Shown: in pieces, positions 17,223 to 26,084 of the stretch
Numbering within the stretch: position 1 is the stretch's first letter
Layout: every line of letters starts with the position of its first letter
DNA from: Verrucomicrobiota bacterium
GTDB lineage: Bacteria > Verrucomicrobiota > Verrucomicrobiia > Limisphaerales > Fontisphaeraceae
Direction: 5' to 3'
Assembly: GCA_037139415.1 (NCBI GenBank)
Contig: JBAXGN010000020.1
Span: 1 to 54,594, forward strand
Length of the DNA: 54,594 nt
Position numbers and translations under genes: made by a program
The notes under the pieces: model-generated
What the model was told of the DNA's origin: nothing
The model's database searches: none
Seen by the model: the letters and a program-made list of their open reading frames with translations, nothing else

Positions 17223-17435
17223 TTACCGCCCGGTTTCCACCGCCTGGGTGACCGTTTGCAACGGACTCAGATTATATCTGAACTTGACGGTGACCTGCTT
17301 GCCGATTTCTTATAACTGCACCTCGATGGGTTTGCTGACCGTCTGGACGGGAGCCAGATTGAAATCAACTTTAATGGTTACTTTTTTGCCGGTTAGATTT
17401 TGAGGTACTCGCCATGAGTACGAGCAGGTGCCACT
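17223..17435 (-). pseudogene. Decayed and duplicated C-terminal tail of the upstream secreted protein
   Basis: Directly after the TGA (17436-17438) that ends the secreted protein, the same frame goes on with S-G-T-C-S-Y-S-W-R and then GKKVTIKVDFNLAPVQTVSK up to a TAA at 17310-17312. Past that stop the frame continues again with a second, similar copy (GKQVTVKFRYNLSPLQTVTQ) to a TAA at 17223-17225. The two copies are an in-frame tandem duplication of about 85 bp. This looks like a once longer protein cut short by stop mutations. The first stop would need one change (TGG to TGA). Confidence 0.5.
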
Positions 17436-18803
17436 TCAACCATATTCCAGATTCCCTGAAGCTATTACCTTCCCGCCGTCCATCACCGCGAAGGTGGGTT
17501 TAGGCGGGCGATCCACGGTCTTGTCCTTCATTTTGTAAAAGCTGGAGTAAACTTCGCCGGCATTGCCTTCCACGCTAGCGCCAATGCGCAAAATGGGCTC
17601 GGCTTTTTGGACGGTCCGCTCCCCATCAGTGCTGGTCGGAATACCAATGGTTTTGGCTGCCGTCACTTTTACCTCCAAGGGGCCACCACAATTCAGGACC
17701 GCAGGTTTGCCTGCTTCAACCGCCAGCGCTGGTTTGACGCTCCGAAGATAGGCGCTCACCATGATCTCTCCATCTGCCGCTTTTCCAGTCAAAGTCGTCT
17801 GGTACACCCGGTAATTGCCGGGCGGCAATTGCAGACGCCCATTGGCGGCATTGGCCTGCATCAGTTCCCATTGGCCCGGCGTGCTTTCACGCGCCAGCGT
17901 GACGCTGCGCACCTGATCGCCTTGCGGCTGCATTTGCACCTCCGTCAACGGGCTGTTCCACAGCTCAACCAACAGAGTTTTGCTATCAGCCGTCAAGGCG
18001 GCCCGATACGGCTGGGTGCCAAGGTAAAGGACTTGGTTAAACGGCATGCTTGAGTCATTCAGGATCGAGCGGCTAAAACTCCCGGAGCCGTCCTTTTCCT
18101 GCAGGAAACAGTCGGCCATGCTGAAGTACCAGCTTTCACCAGATATGGTCTTCGTCATGCGTGGTTTCCAGGTATCCCCGAGTTGGCCATTGGCATCCCC
18201 GTCCACCAAACCCACCCGTTGTTGCACCCCATTCAGGCTTACCGTGGTCTCCATATACCAACCGGCTTTCAGCCGCAGATACCCCAGATACGTGGAGGTG
18301 GAGGATAGCGTCCGGTCATTCGCCAACGCCGTCCGGTACACAAACATTTCCGCGTAATACACGAGCTTGTTTCCGCCGACTTGCGAGAGGGACGGCACTG
18401 TAAAAGAACCTTGATCATACGAGGGTGACGAGACCCGTCCCGTCGTGGGCGCAGCGCGTTTAATCGCCGCGTCATCGGTCAAATCGCCATTATTATTACT
18501 GTCCACGATCAGGGTATCGTACCCCTGCCCGGTGCCACCGGATTCATCCAGACGGAAGGCCACGGCACGGTCACTGGAAACGGCGCGCAATTCGCCATAA
18601 AGCGGCCGGGAAGAGGTGGCGCGAGGCTCTTTACTCACGGAGGATGGCTTGGCAAGTTGCAGTTGCCCGTACGCGCCATAGCCGGGAAACATCATGGCCT
18701 CTTGCGCGTTCAGGGTTTTGAATTGCAATGGAAAATCCTTGGATTCAGCAGGACCTGTTCCCACAAGGAGCGCGGTGACCAACGTCAATGTCGCTTTTTT
18801 CAT
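17436..18803 (-). CDS. Secreted protein of unknown function (probably C-terminally truncated)
   Basis: 455 residues from the ATG at 18803, which has GGAAAGGGA about 6 bases upstream; an in-frame ATG at 18845 lacks this. The signal peptide is plain (MKKATLTLVTALLVGTGPAES). The mature protein contains a D-S-N-N-N-G-D-L-T-D-D segment and a second DGDANGQLGD, both like EF-hand or calcium-loop stretches found in Verrucomicrobia and Planctomycetes secreted proteins. A beta-rich carboxypeptidase-regulatory-like part follows (LQLPPGNYRVYQTTLTGKAA). I do not recognise the family. The coding frame resumes after the TGA with a duplicated tail, so the present stop may be secondary. It stands alone, divergent from the DUF1802 gene. 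Confidence 0.75.
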   Translation of the reverse strand: MKKATLTLVTALLVGTGPAESKDFPLQFKTLNAQEAMMFPGYGAYGQLQLAKPSSVSKEPRATSSRPLYGELRAVSSDRAVAFRLDESGGTGQGYDTLIVDSNNNGDLTDDAAIKRAAPTTGRVSSPSYDQGSFTVPSLSQVGGNKLVYYAEMFVYRTALANDRTLSSTSTYLGYLRLKAGWYMETTVSLNGVQQRVGLVDGDANGQLGDTWKPRMTKTISGESWYFSMADCFLQEKDGSGSFSRSILNDSSMPFNQVLYLGTQPYRAALTADSKTLLVELWNSPLTEVQMQPQGDQVRSVTLARESTPGQWELMQANAANGRLQLPPGNYRVYQTTLTGKAADGEIMVSAYLRSVKPALAVEAGKPAVLNCGGPLEVKVTAAKTIGIPTSTDGERTVQKAEPILRIGASVEGNAGEVYSSFYKMKDKTVDRPPKPTFAVMDGGKVIASGNLEYG

Positions 18804-18976
18804 AATTTCCCTTTCCGAAGTTTGACTTGAGGTACACTCCGCCAAAACAATGCGTTTGTCAAATTCAATAATGCCAAAAAATCAGATCGCCGGGAGGTGT
18901 AAATCCTTTCCGGCCCGTATCCGCCCTTTCCGTCTCCGCACTCGACAAACCGGCTTTTCCGTTGTTTATTAATACC

Positions 18977-19534
18977 ATGCGAATTGCATTCAAAGAATGG
19001 GCCATCGTGGTGGATGCCCTGGGACACGGGGAACAAATCATCATCCTGCGCAAAGGCGGCATCGCCGAGAGCCAAGGCGGGTTCAAGCCCGAGCACCCGC
19101 AATTCCTGCTGTTCCCCACCCTCTTCCATCAACAACGGGATAACGTCCTCCTCGCTGCCCAACGGCGCTACGATGAAATCGCCCCCACGCTGCCCGGGCC
19201 CGACCGTTTGCATCTCGAATATCACGGGGAAATCGTGTATTGGGAACGTCTCGATTCCCTGGCCATGGCCGAACGCCTGCGCGGCCAGCACATCTGGCGC
19301 GATGAAGTGATCGCTGAACGCTTCGACTGGGGCAAACAAAAGAACATCTTTGCCATGGCCGTGCGGGTCTATCGCCTGCCCCAACCCGTGGACCTGCCCA
19401 TGCTGCCTGCCTACGGCGGTTGCAAATCCTGGGTGGAACTGGACCAAGACATTCCTCTTAGCCAGGCGCATCCGGTTCTTTCCGACTCCGCCTTTGCCGC
19501 ACACCTGCAACGCCTGTCCTTCACCCACAAGTAA
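18977..19534 (+). CDS. DUF1802 family protein
   Basis: 185 residues from the ATG at 18977 (MRIAFKEWAIVVDALGHGEQ). The opening FKEWAIVV and ILRKGGIAE are the DUF1802 signature, with HPQFLLFPT and the C-terminal LPAYGGCKSWVEL also typical. The family is cytoplasmic and of unknown function; its members are found in cyanobacteria, Planctomycetes and Verrucomicrobia. No ribosome site is clear. It is 9 bp upstream of maf and very likely co-transcribed with it, which hints at a nucleotide or housekeeping connection but does not prove one. Confidence 0.9.
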   Translation: MRIAFKEWAIVVDALGHGEQIIILRKGGIAESQGGFKPEHPQFLLFPTLFHQQRDNVLLAAQRRYDEIAPTLPGPDRLHLEYHGEIVYWERLDSLAMAERLRGQHIWRDEVIAERFDWGKQKNIFAMAVRVYRLPQPVDLPMLPAYGGCKSWVELDQDIPLSQAHPVLSDSAFAAHLQRLSFTHK

Positions 19535-19543
19535 GCGCCTGCC

Positions 19544-20119
19544 ATGAAACTGCCATCCCTGATCCTGGCTTCAGCCTCTCCACGTCGCGCGCAACTCCTG
19601 CGGGAATTGGAGCTGGAATTCCAAGTCGTGCCCGGCAACGCCCCGGAGGCCGACTACCAGCACATGACCCCGCGCGAACTCTGCCAACTGAACGCCTATC
19701 GCAAAGCGCGGGTCGTTGCCAAACGGTTTCCCGACGCGCTCGTGCTCGGGGCGGATACCGAAGTCGCCCTGGGTGCCCGCATCTTCGGCAAACCGGCCAA
19801 TCTGGCGGAGGCCCAACGGTTCCTGACCGAATTGCAGGGTAAAACCCATGAAGTCGTCACCGGCGTTTGCCTGGCACATCTGCGGTGGCATCGCGTCCAA
19901 CTCTTCGCGGTGGGCACCAAGGTCACCTTCCGCAAACTTACGCTGGCGGAAATTGACGCCTACCTCCAGCACATCCAACCGTTGGACAAAGCTGGCGCTT
20001 ATGCCATCCAGGAACACGGCGAATTGATTATCAAAAAAATCACCGGTTCATACAGCAACGTCGTCGGCTTGCCGGTCGAACGCTTGATCCAGGAACTGCG
20101 GAAATTCGCGCGGCGTTAA
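19544..20119 (+). CDS. maf: Maf-family nucleoside-triphosphate pyrophosphatase
   Basis: 191 residues, the usual Maf length. The N-terminal S-A-S-P-R-R motif binds the nucleotide; the lysine in N-A-Y-R-K-A and the acidic G-A-D-T motif (normally A-D-T-V-V, here A-D-T-E-V) are the active-site elements. AYAIQEHGELIIKKITGSYSNVVGLPV is the standard C-terminal signature. Maf proteins hydrolyse dTTP, UTP or modified nucleotides to the monophosphate, and are linked to septum control. The D/E change beside the catalytic Asp is a mild variation. It follows the DUF1802 gene with a 9-bp gap. Confidence 0.95.
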   Translation: MKLPSLILASASPRRAQLLRELELEFQVVPGNAPEADYQHMTPRELCQLNAYRKARVVAKRFPDALVLGADTEVALGARIFGKPANLAEAQRFLTELQGKTHEVVTGVCLAHLRWHRVQLFAVGTKVTFRKLTLAEIDAYLQHIQPLDKAGAYAIQEHGELIIKKITGSYSNVVGLPVERLIQELRKFARR

Positions 20120-20237
20120 CGACTGTCAGTCCTCGGGGAAGTTGGCACAGGGAATAACCCTGAAATGATTTTGGCGGGGACGGAAACCAGACGTACCTTA
20201 CCAGAGGATTGGCAGCCTGATGCAATTTGATAAGATC

Positions 20238-22295
20238 ATGACCAAAAGCTTGCGACCGCCCAACCACCTGGCACGGGAGAAATCGCCGTATTTGCTGCAA
20301 CACCAATACAATCCGGTGGATTGGCATCCCTGGGGCAACGAAGCGTTCGAAAAGGCGCGCACGGAAAACAAACCCATCTTCCTGAGCATCGGTTATGCAA
20401 CCTGCCATTGGTGCCATGTGATGGAACGGGAATCGTTTGAGAACCCGGAGGTCGCTGCTTTCCTGAACGTGCATTTCGTCAGCATCAAGGTGGACCGCGA
20501 GGAACGGCCCGACGTGGATAAGATTTACATGACCGCCATCCAGGCCCTGACGGGCCAGGGCGGCTGGCCCTTGAGCGCGTTTCTGACGCCCGATCTGCAA
20601 CCGTTTTTCGGCGGCACCTATTTTCCCCCGGAAAACCGATATCACCGGCCGTCGTTCATGAGCGTGTTGAAACAACTGCATCAGGTATGGGAAGAGCGGC
20701 GCGGCGACGTGCTGCAGACCGGACGGGAGATACAGGGGCAGTTGACCACCTACCTGCGCCAGCGCGCCCCCGAAAGCGCGCAACCATCCCCCGCCCTGCT
20801 GCAACAGGCCGGTACAATCTTCAAGCAGGACTATGATTCCACCCATGGTGGCTTCGGGCGCGCACCCAAGTTCCCCCAGCCGAGTATTCCGGCGTTTTTG
20901 CTGCGTTACGGCGTGCGTTTCAACGATCTGGAAGCCGTGCGGATGGTGCTGTACACGTGCGAGCGCATGGCCGCCGGCGGCATTCACGATCAGTTGGGCG
21001 GAGGGTTTGCCCGCTATTCAGTGGATCAGGAATGGCTGGTGCCGCACTTCGAGAAAATGCTGTATGACAACGCCCAACTGCTGGACCTTTACCTGGACGC
21101 GTATCTCATCAGCAACGAACCCAAGTTTGCGACGGTGGCGCGCGGCATTGTGGCGTATCTGCTGCGTGACATGACGCATCCTGACGGCGGCTTTTTCTCC
21201 GCCGAGGACGCGGACAGCGAGGGCAAGGAAGGAAAATTCTATTGCTGGACACACGCGGAAATAGCGACGCTGCTATCCCCCGAGGAGTTCAATGTGGCGG
21301 TAAAATATTACGGCGTCACGGAGGAAGGTAATTTCGTGGATCACAGCGATCCGCAGCCGCTGCCAAACCAGAATGTGCTGAGTGTGGCGGATGCCAATGT
21401 GGACACCGCCGATCACCCCCTGCTGGCCTCCGCCAAGGAAAAGTTATTTACGGCGCGCAGCCGACGCGTGCGCCCGTTTCTGGATGACAAGGTGCTGGCG
21501 TCGTGGAACGGGCTGATGCTGGGCGCGCTGGCCCGCGCCGCAATCGTGCTGCACGAGCCGACCTGGCTGGCCGCCGCGGAAAAGAATGCGGCGTTCATCC
21601 GCAAGTATCTTTGGGATGAACCCAACCGCACGTTGCATCATCGCTGGCGCGACGGCGAGCGGGACGAGGTGCAGTTGCTCAGCGCGTACGCTTCCCAGTT
21701 ATCAGGCCACCTTGGCTTGTACGAAGCCACGTTGCAGCCCCGTCATCTGGAGTTTGCCATCCAGCTTGCCGATGGCCTGTTGAAACGGTTTCACGATGCC
21801 GAAGCTGGTGGTTTCTGGCAAAGCACCGGGGCTGGAGAACTCATTGTGCGCGTGAAAGAAGATTACGATGGTGCCGAGCCCTCCGGGAACAGTGTGGCGG
21901 CGCTTGCGCTGTTGAAGCTGGGCGAGATTACCGGAAACCCGACGTACACGCAGGCAGCAGAAGGCACCCTGCGCCTGTTTGCAGAGCGCCTGCAACGGTT
22001 GCCACAGGCTGTGCCTCACCTCTTATTGGCTTTGGATTACTCGCTGGAGGAACCACGCCGGATCGTATTCGCGGGAATCGGCGGAGAAGTGCTGGCGGAA
22101 CCATTATTCCTGGCCGCACACAAGGTATATCAGCCCAACAAAGTTATCCTGGGCACAGGAAAACCCGTGGAAACGTTTGCGCAAGGTTTGAAATCGCTCG
22201 ATGGGAAACCAACCGCGTATGTATGCACCGGCACGGCGTGTCAACCGCCAACCCACGTCCCTGAGCAACTGGTGAAACTGTTGCGCCAAGCCTGA
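20238..22295 (+). CDS. Thioredoxin-domain (DUF255/YyaL-type) protein
   Basis: 685 residues from the ATG at 20238 ([22 protein letters not shown]); an ATG at 20220 is also in frame. The N-terminal thioredoxin-like domain (about 1-160) carries C-H-W-C-H (C56, C59) and [20 protein letters not shown], which define the DUF255 family (bacterial YyaL, human SPATA20). The rest is an (alpha/alpha)6-barrel like a six-hairpin glycosidase ([40 protein letters not shown]). Its biological substrate is not known; a cytoplasmic redox or carbohydrate role is suggested by fold only. It ends 9 bp before the convergent next gene. Confidence 0.95.
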   Translation: MTKSLRPPNHLAREKSPYLLQHQYNPVDWHPWGNEAFEKARTENKPIFLSIGYATCHWCHVMERESFENPEVAAFLNVHFVSIKVDREERPDVDKIYMTAIQALTGQGGWPLSAFLTPDLQPFFGGTYFPPENRYHRPSFMSVLKQLHQVWEERRGDVLQTGREIQGQLTTYLRQRAPESAQPSPALLQQAGTIFKQDYDSTHGGFGRAPKFPQPSIPAFLLRYGVRFNDLEAVRMVLYTCERMAAGGIHDQLGGGFARYSVDQEWLVPHFEKMLYDNAQLLDLYLDAYLISNEPKFATVARGIVAYLLRDMTHPDGGFFSAEDADSEGKEGKFYCWTHAEIATLLSPEEFNVAVKYYGVTEEGNFVDHSDPQPLPNQNVLSVADANVDTADHPLLASAKEKLFTARSRRVRPFLDDKVLASWNGLMLGALARAAIVLHEPTWLAAAEKNAAFIRKYLWDEPNRTLHHRWRDGERDEVQLLSAYASQLSGHLGLYEATLQPRHLEFAIQLADGLLKRFHDAEAGGFWQSTGAGELIVRVKEDYDGAEPSGNSVAALALLKLGEITGNPTYTQAAEGTLRLFAERLQRLPQAVPHLLLALDYSLEEPRRIVFAGIGGEVLAEPLFLAAHKVYQPNKVILGTGKPVETFAQGLKSLDGKPTAYVCTGTACQPPTHVPEQLVKLLRQA

Positions 22296-22304
22296 TCAGA
22301 ACCG

Positions 22305-23597
22305 TCAACCCCGGGCGATAATCGCCTCGATATCTACAAGGTACACCTGGCGTCCGCCTTCGTGGGTGGAATCCAGACAGACCCGTTTGCCGTCGCGGCT
22401 GGCACACGGATGCGTGTCGCAGCGCCACTCCCCTTGGAACTCTTTGGGCGAGAGCAAATGCCCCAATGGCACGCGGCGTTCCGTGGGAATGTGGAACAGG
22501 TAGGGATGCTGCAACCGCTGTTTATCGGGATAGGTATCATTCAGCACCCACTGATCATTGGTCCCCGGCACATAGGTGTTATGTCCATTGACCGTCATCA
22601 CGTCTTTGCCGACGACTTCCACCTGATCGGTATGATCCCGATACAGGTAAAACCGCTCGCCATTCGAAGGATGCCAGGCCCATGCCATCACGTGTTTGGC
22701 ATCGCGCCAGACAAAGTGGGAGGTCTTGCCATGCGGATCGAGAATGTACCAGTCCGAACCATCCGGGTTCATGGTGAACATGCGGGTGGACCAACTCTTG
22801 CCCTCCTTGTCCCCACGCCAACGATGCAGGAACAGGAAGCGGCAGCCATCCGTATTGAACAGCAAATGATTGAACCAATGCTTGGCATTGTTGGAGAAAC
22901 CGCCGGGGTACGGAATCTTGGCGGCGTGCGCAAAGGAGAACAAAAGCTCATGCTTGCCGGTTTGCATGTCCATGCGCCAAATGCCGGCGCTTTCGGGCGC
23001 CAGATCGCTGGCGTTCGGGTCGGGCAAGCCGGCATAGCCGTAACCGGGCCGGGTATCATTCAAGCGGCGGAAATCCGGAGCCACCCCCCAGCGGCCATCC
23101 GGACTGAGACAATAGACCGGATGCGGCAGCGTGCGTTTTTTGCCCGACTTGACATTCAGCACATGACAAACAAATTGGTTATCCACGAGATCATTCCAGA
23201 TCAATTCGCTGGTCGAACCCGGCAGCCACTGCAACATGCAGCCCTGCTGCCAATTCCAGGCGCGGCTCTCACCCAGCTCGATCCAGCGATCCTGATCCTG
23301 CGTATCAATCATGCCCACTTGGATCACATCGCCCGCCACCGGCGAACGCCCGGCAAAATCCACCTGATTGGCCAACACGAAACGGTTGGTTGGATCAAAC
23401 AGTTGCTTGTCGTAGTAACCGCGCCAATGGAATTTCGGCCCCCGAGTTATGGCACGAATGGGTGGGAGTTTCTCGCCGGGCTCCGCAGCGCGCAGCGACG
23501 GGCGCAGGATTGGCATCGCCGGCAAAGTGAGGGCGATCGTCTTCAGAAAGGCGCGTCGTTTCCATCCACCGCTGGCATGAACCGGAATTGTTTTCAT
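22305..23597 (-). CDS. TAT-exported beta-propeller protein, oligogalacturonate-lyase-like
   Basis: About 430 residues from the ATG at 23597. A twin-arginine signal (WKRRAFLKTIALTLPAMP) predicts export. The body is a seven-bladed-type beta-propeller with TolB/WD40-like blades (LSPDGRWGVAPDF, LLFNTDGCRFLFLHRW, FTMNPDGSDWYILDP, HTHP-like CDTHPCASRDGKRV). The spacing and the histidine-rich ends of blades (GKTSHFVW, NGHNTY) resemble oligogalacturonate lyase (PL22, PF14583). A lyase for oligo-uronides is plausible. A non-catalytic beta-propeller is the alternative, because the catalytic His/metal set cannot be confirmed by eye. It faces the DUF255 gene. Confidence 0.7.
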   Translation of the reverse strand: MKTIPVHASGGWKRRAFLKTIALTLPAMPILRPSLRAAEPGEKLPPIRAITRGPKFHWRGYYDKQLFDPTNRFVLANQVDFAGRSPVAGDVIQVGMIDTQDQDRWIELGESRAWNWQQGCMLQWLPGSTSELIWNDLVDNQFVCHVLNVKSGKKRTLPHPVYCLSPDGRWGVAPDFRRLNDTRPGYGYAGLPDPNASDLAPESAGIWRMDMQTGKHELLFSFAHAAKIPYPGGFSNNAKHWFNHLLFNTDGCRFLFLHRWRGDKEGKSWSTRMFTMNPDGSDWYILDPHGKTSHFVWRDAKHVMAWAWHPSNGERFYLYRDHTDQVEVVGKDVMTVNGHNTYVPGTNDQWVLNDTYPDKQRLQHPYLFHIPTERRVPLGHLLSPKEFQGEWRCDTHPCASRDGKRVCLDSTHEGGRQVYLVDIEAIIARG

Positions 23598-23672
23598 AGT
23601 GTGGTGGACACAATTACCCCCGAAAGGCATCCGGGTGCAACCTCGAAATAGGGCAGACTGCGCCTGCCGATG

Positions 23673-24833
23673 CTATGCCGTTTGAACGCGGCGCAAGTCC
23701 ACGACGCATTCGACGTGCTGGGTCTGGGGGAACATATCCAGCGGATAAACCCCATTCAGCGTGTAGCGGCCGTCTTCGCAGAGAAGCTTGACGTCGCGGG
23801 CCAGAGTCGCCGGGTGGCAGGATACGTAGATGATCTGATGCAAACCGGTCGTGCGCAGTAGGGCCAGGCTTTCCGGGGGACAGCCGGTACGCGGCGGGTC
23901 CAGAATGATGGCGGTCTCGTCGGGCGGGAAGCGTTTGAGCAAATCCGGCAGCAGATCCTCGGTACGCGCGGTGATGAATTCGCCGTTGGTGATGCCGCGT
24001 TTGGCCATGTTATTGCGCGCGGCCCGCACAGCCATGAGATCCACTTCCACCCCAATGAACGCAGTAACAAGGTCCGCCAGTTCAATACCGAAGAAACCCA
24101 CGCCGCAATAGGCGTCCACCAGATTCTTCGCGCCACCGTCATGCAGACGGTCGCGGACGGTCTTCACAAGACCGGGAAGCAGGCGGAAATTGTTCTGAAA
24201 GAAAGAATCCTGGGGCAGTTCCCAGCCTTCGGGCATCATGCGGAGCACGACCTTGATGCCGCCGCGCGGCGGCGGATTGGCACGCACCTGCCTGATTTGC
24301 GCGCTGATTTCCGGCTCGGCGATAGGGCATTCCTCGATGTCCACCACCAGTTGGCTGTCGCAGCAGACATAGCCGATATCCAGCTTTTGCAGCGGCTTAT
24401 TCCAGCCGCTGCGAATCATGATGCGATTACGATAGCCATACGGGCTCGGACATCCCTGCACCGGATGGACGAGCGTCCCGGCAAAGCCGCCAATACGCTG
24501 GAACAAATCGGTGATTTGTTTACGCTTCAATTCAAGTTGGGCGGCATAGTCCAGATGTTGGTACTGGCAACCGCCGCACACTCCAAAATAGCGGCACTGC
24601 GGTTGGACGCGGGCCGGAGAAGCGGTCACCACGCGCAGCAATTTGGCGCGCGCGAACCGTTTCTTGACCTCCACCACCTCGACCTCGACCTGTTCGCCCA
24701 GCGCCACGAAAGGCACAAACACGACGAAGTCGGCCACGCGCCCGACACCCTCGCCGCCAAAGGCGATATCATCAATCGTGATGGTGAGGCGGGTACCGGG
24801 AGAGACGGCAGGTGTGGCTGGGGTATTTTCCAT
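23673..24833 (-). CDS. TrmA/RlmD-type rRNA m5U methyltransferase
   Basis: 386 residues. An N-terminal TRAM domain (about 10-70) for RNA binding is followed by an Fe-S set, C80, C86, C89 (C-R-Y-F-G-V-C-G-G-C-Q) and a fourth cysteine at ~169. Then come the SAM-binding Rossmann part (DAYCGVGFFGIELA), D-P-P-R-T-G and the catalytic nucleophile in VSCHPATLARD (about C339). The product makes 5-methyluridine in 23S rRNA (position 1939 or 747 in E. coli numbering; the choice is not determinable). The length is short by the E. coli RlmD standard (about 430) but all motifs are present. The start at 24833 is supported by family length. Confidence 0.92.
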   Translation of the reverse strand: MENTPATPAVSPGTRLTITIDDIAFGGEGVGRVADFVVFVPFVALGEQVEVEVVEVKKRFARAKLLRVVTASPARVQPQCRYFGVCGGCQYQHLDYAAQLELKRKQITDLFQRIGGFAGTLVHPVQGCPSPYGYRNRIMIRSGWNKPLQKLDIGYVCCDSQLVVDIEECPIAEPEISAQIRQVRANPPPRGGIKVVLRMMPEGWELPQDSFFQNNFRLLPGLVKTVRDRLHDGGAKNLVDAYCGVGFFGIELADLVTAFIGVEVDLMAVRAARNNMAKRGITNGEFITARTEDLLPDLLKRFPPDETAIILDPPRTGCPPESLALLRTTGLHQIIYVSCHPATLARDVKLLCEDGRYTLNGVYPLDMFPQTQHVECVVDLRRVQTA

Positions 24834-24847
24834 GCTAGGATCCTAAG

Positions 24848-24881
24848 CAAAACCGGCGGTCGGACTGAATCCGGCCGCCAG
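24848..24881 (-). terminator. Rho-independent terminator of the Gld-type operon
   Basis: On the minus strand a near-perfect 12-bp stem (CTGGCGGCCGGA / TCCGACCGCCGG, one mismatch and one G-U pair) with a 5-base loop TTCAG is followed by TTTTGC. It lies about 25 bp after the DUF4340 stop, at the end of the four-gene operon and before the methyltransferase gene. Confidence 0.85.
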
Positions 24882-24905
24882 TTCAGCACAGGGGTGGGAG
24901 TAAAA

Positions 24906-26084
24906 TTACTTTTTATCGTCCTTCTTTTCTTCCGGCTTGGGCTCCTCTTTCTTGGGGGCCAGCATTTCAGGACGCGGCTTGAACAGGGATTCCACTGTCC
25001 ATTTGGCGACCACGTAGTTCCATTTTTCGAGGCTCTTTTCCTTCTGCAGTTTCTCCTCGGACTTCTTCAGGTTGTCCTTGAATTCCTTGTCCAGCCTGTC
25101 TTTATCCTCTTTCTTCTCGTCCTTGCCGGGGGTGCGCTCCTTCGGCAGGTTGGCGGCGACAGTAAAGCTGGTGTAATAGCCATTGTCGTCACTGGTCTTG
25201 TTACCGAACTTGAGGACATAGGTGAAACCGTCAAACGTTTCCAAGGTAATCACGGTGGGCTTATCCAAACCGGTGGTCTCGGCTTTGGTGGTGGCAGCGA
25301 CGACATCCGTAAGGCTGGCACTGCTCAGCGCCGTCGAAGCACTGGAGACCTTGACCGAATCAATCTGCTCATCCTTGCCGGCATCCGCCAATTTCCATTC
25401 GCCCGCCTCAGTTTCGCGCGTGACCTTCCAACTATTGGTGGCGTTGGTGGAAACCAAAGTGATGGCTTTGACCTTCTCCACTTTGATCAGGTCCTTGGAC
25501 AGCCATTGCTCGGGCTTCGGTTCAAGGTTGCTGAAAGCTTCCGTAAGCAACGATACCGAAGCGGTCTCGCCGTTCACCATCACATACCGGCCATCGGGCC
25601 ATTCGCCACCACCCATCCCACCCATGCCGCCGGGAGATTTCTTCATGTGTTTCTTGCCCAGCAACAGCGTGTGCAGCAGCTTGCCCGACTTATCCTTGAA
25701 CTCGACCTGCGTGCCGGCGCTCGCGCCCTTGCCCGGCGGCAGCAATTCCAGCCGGCTCAACTGGCTCTGGCTGACTTCCACCGGCTGGCCACCCTTGAGT
25801 TCCCACATCTTCTGGAGGAACTCCTTGATGTCGCTGTAATTGGCGGCGAACCCCTCGCGCTCCTGAACGCACCAAAGGTCATCCTGCTTGACGAGATTCA
25901 ATTCGCCCGAGCCGCCCTTAACAGTGATCTTCGCCACGTCATTCAGCGGAAAGTCCGTAATGAGCTTCTCCCGCGGACGCGCGGTCTGATTCCAGGAGTT
26001 CTGCTCCTTTTTGTACATGACGAGTCCCGCAGCGCCGAGAATAGCGCCGGCCAGTATGATTAAGAGGAGTTGTTTTTTGTTCAT
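24906..26084 (-). CDS. DUF4340 domain-containing protein of the ABC operon
   Basis: 392 residues. One membrane-anchor helix at the N-terminus (LLLIILAGAILGAAGLVMY) leaves the rest outside the cytoplasm. Two DUF4340 repeats follow: DFPLNDVAKITVKGGSGELNL, and a later VEKVKAITLV with matching K-V-T-R-E-T. A Gly/Met patch (KKSPGGMGGMGGG) and a Lys/Glu-rich tail (EKKEDKDRLDKE, PEEKKDDKK) are unusual in composition. Its ATG overlaps the stop of the preceding GldG-like gene by ATGA, a translational-coupling arrangement. DUF4340 proteins almost always accompany GldG/GldF-type ABC permeases, so it is probably a periplasmic part of the same complex; the role is not established. Confidence 0.92.
   Translation of the reverse strand: MNKKQLLLIILAGAILGAAGLVMYKKEQNSWNQTARPREKLITDFPLNDVAKITVKGGSGELNLVKQDDLWCVQEREGFAANYSDIKEFLQKMWELKGGQPVEVSQSQLSRLELLPPGKGASAGTQVEFKDKSGKLLHTLLLGKKHMKKSPGGMGGMGGGEWPDGRYVMVNGETASVSLLTEAFSNLEPKPEQWLSKDLIKVEKVKAITLVSTNATNSWKVTRETEAGEWKLADAGKDEQIDSVKVSSASTALSSASLTDVVAATTKAETTGLDKPTVITLETFDGFTYVLKFGNKTSDDNGYYTSFTVAANLPKERTPGKDEKKEDKDRLDKEFKDNLKKSEEKLQKEKSLEKWNYVVAKWTVESLFKPRPEMLAPKKEEPKPEEKKDDKK

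Noticed and set aside
17185-17403. 72-codon plus frame after the ferredoxin gene
   Set aside because: It is antisense to the decayed tail of the secreted protein, whose minus frame carries recognisable duplicated peptides.
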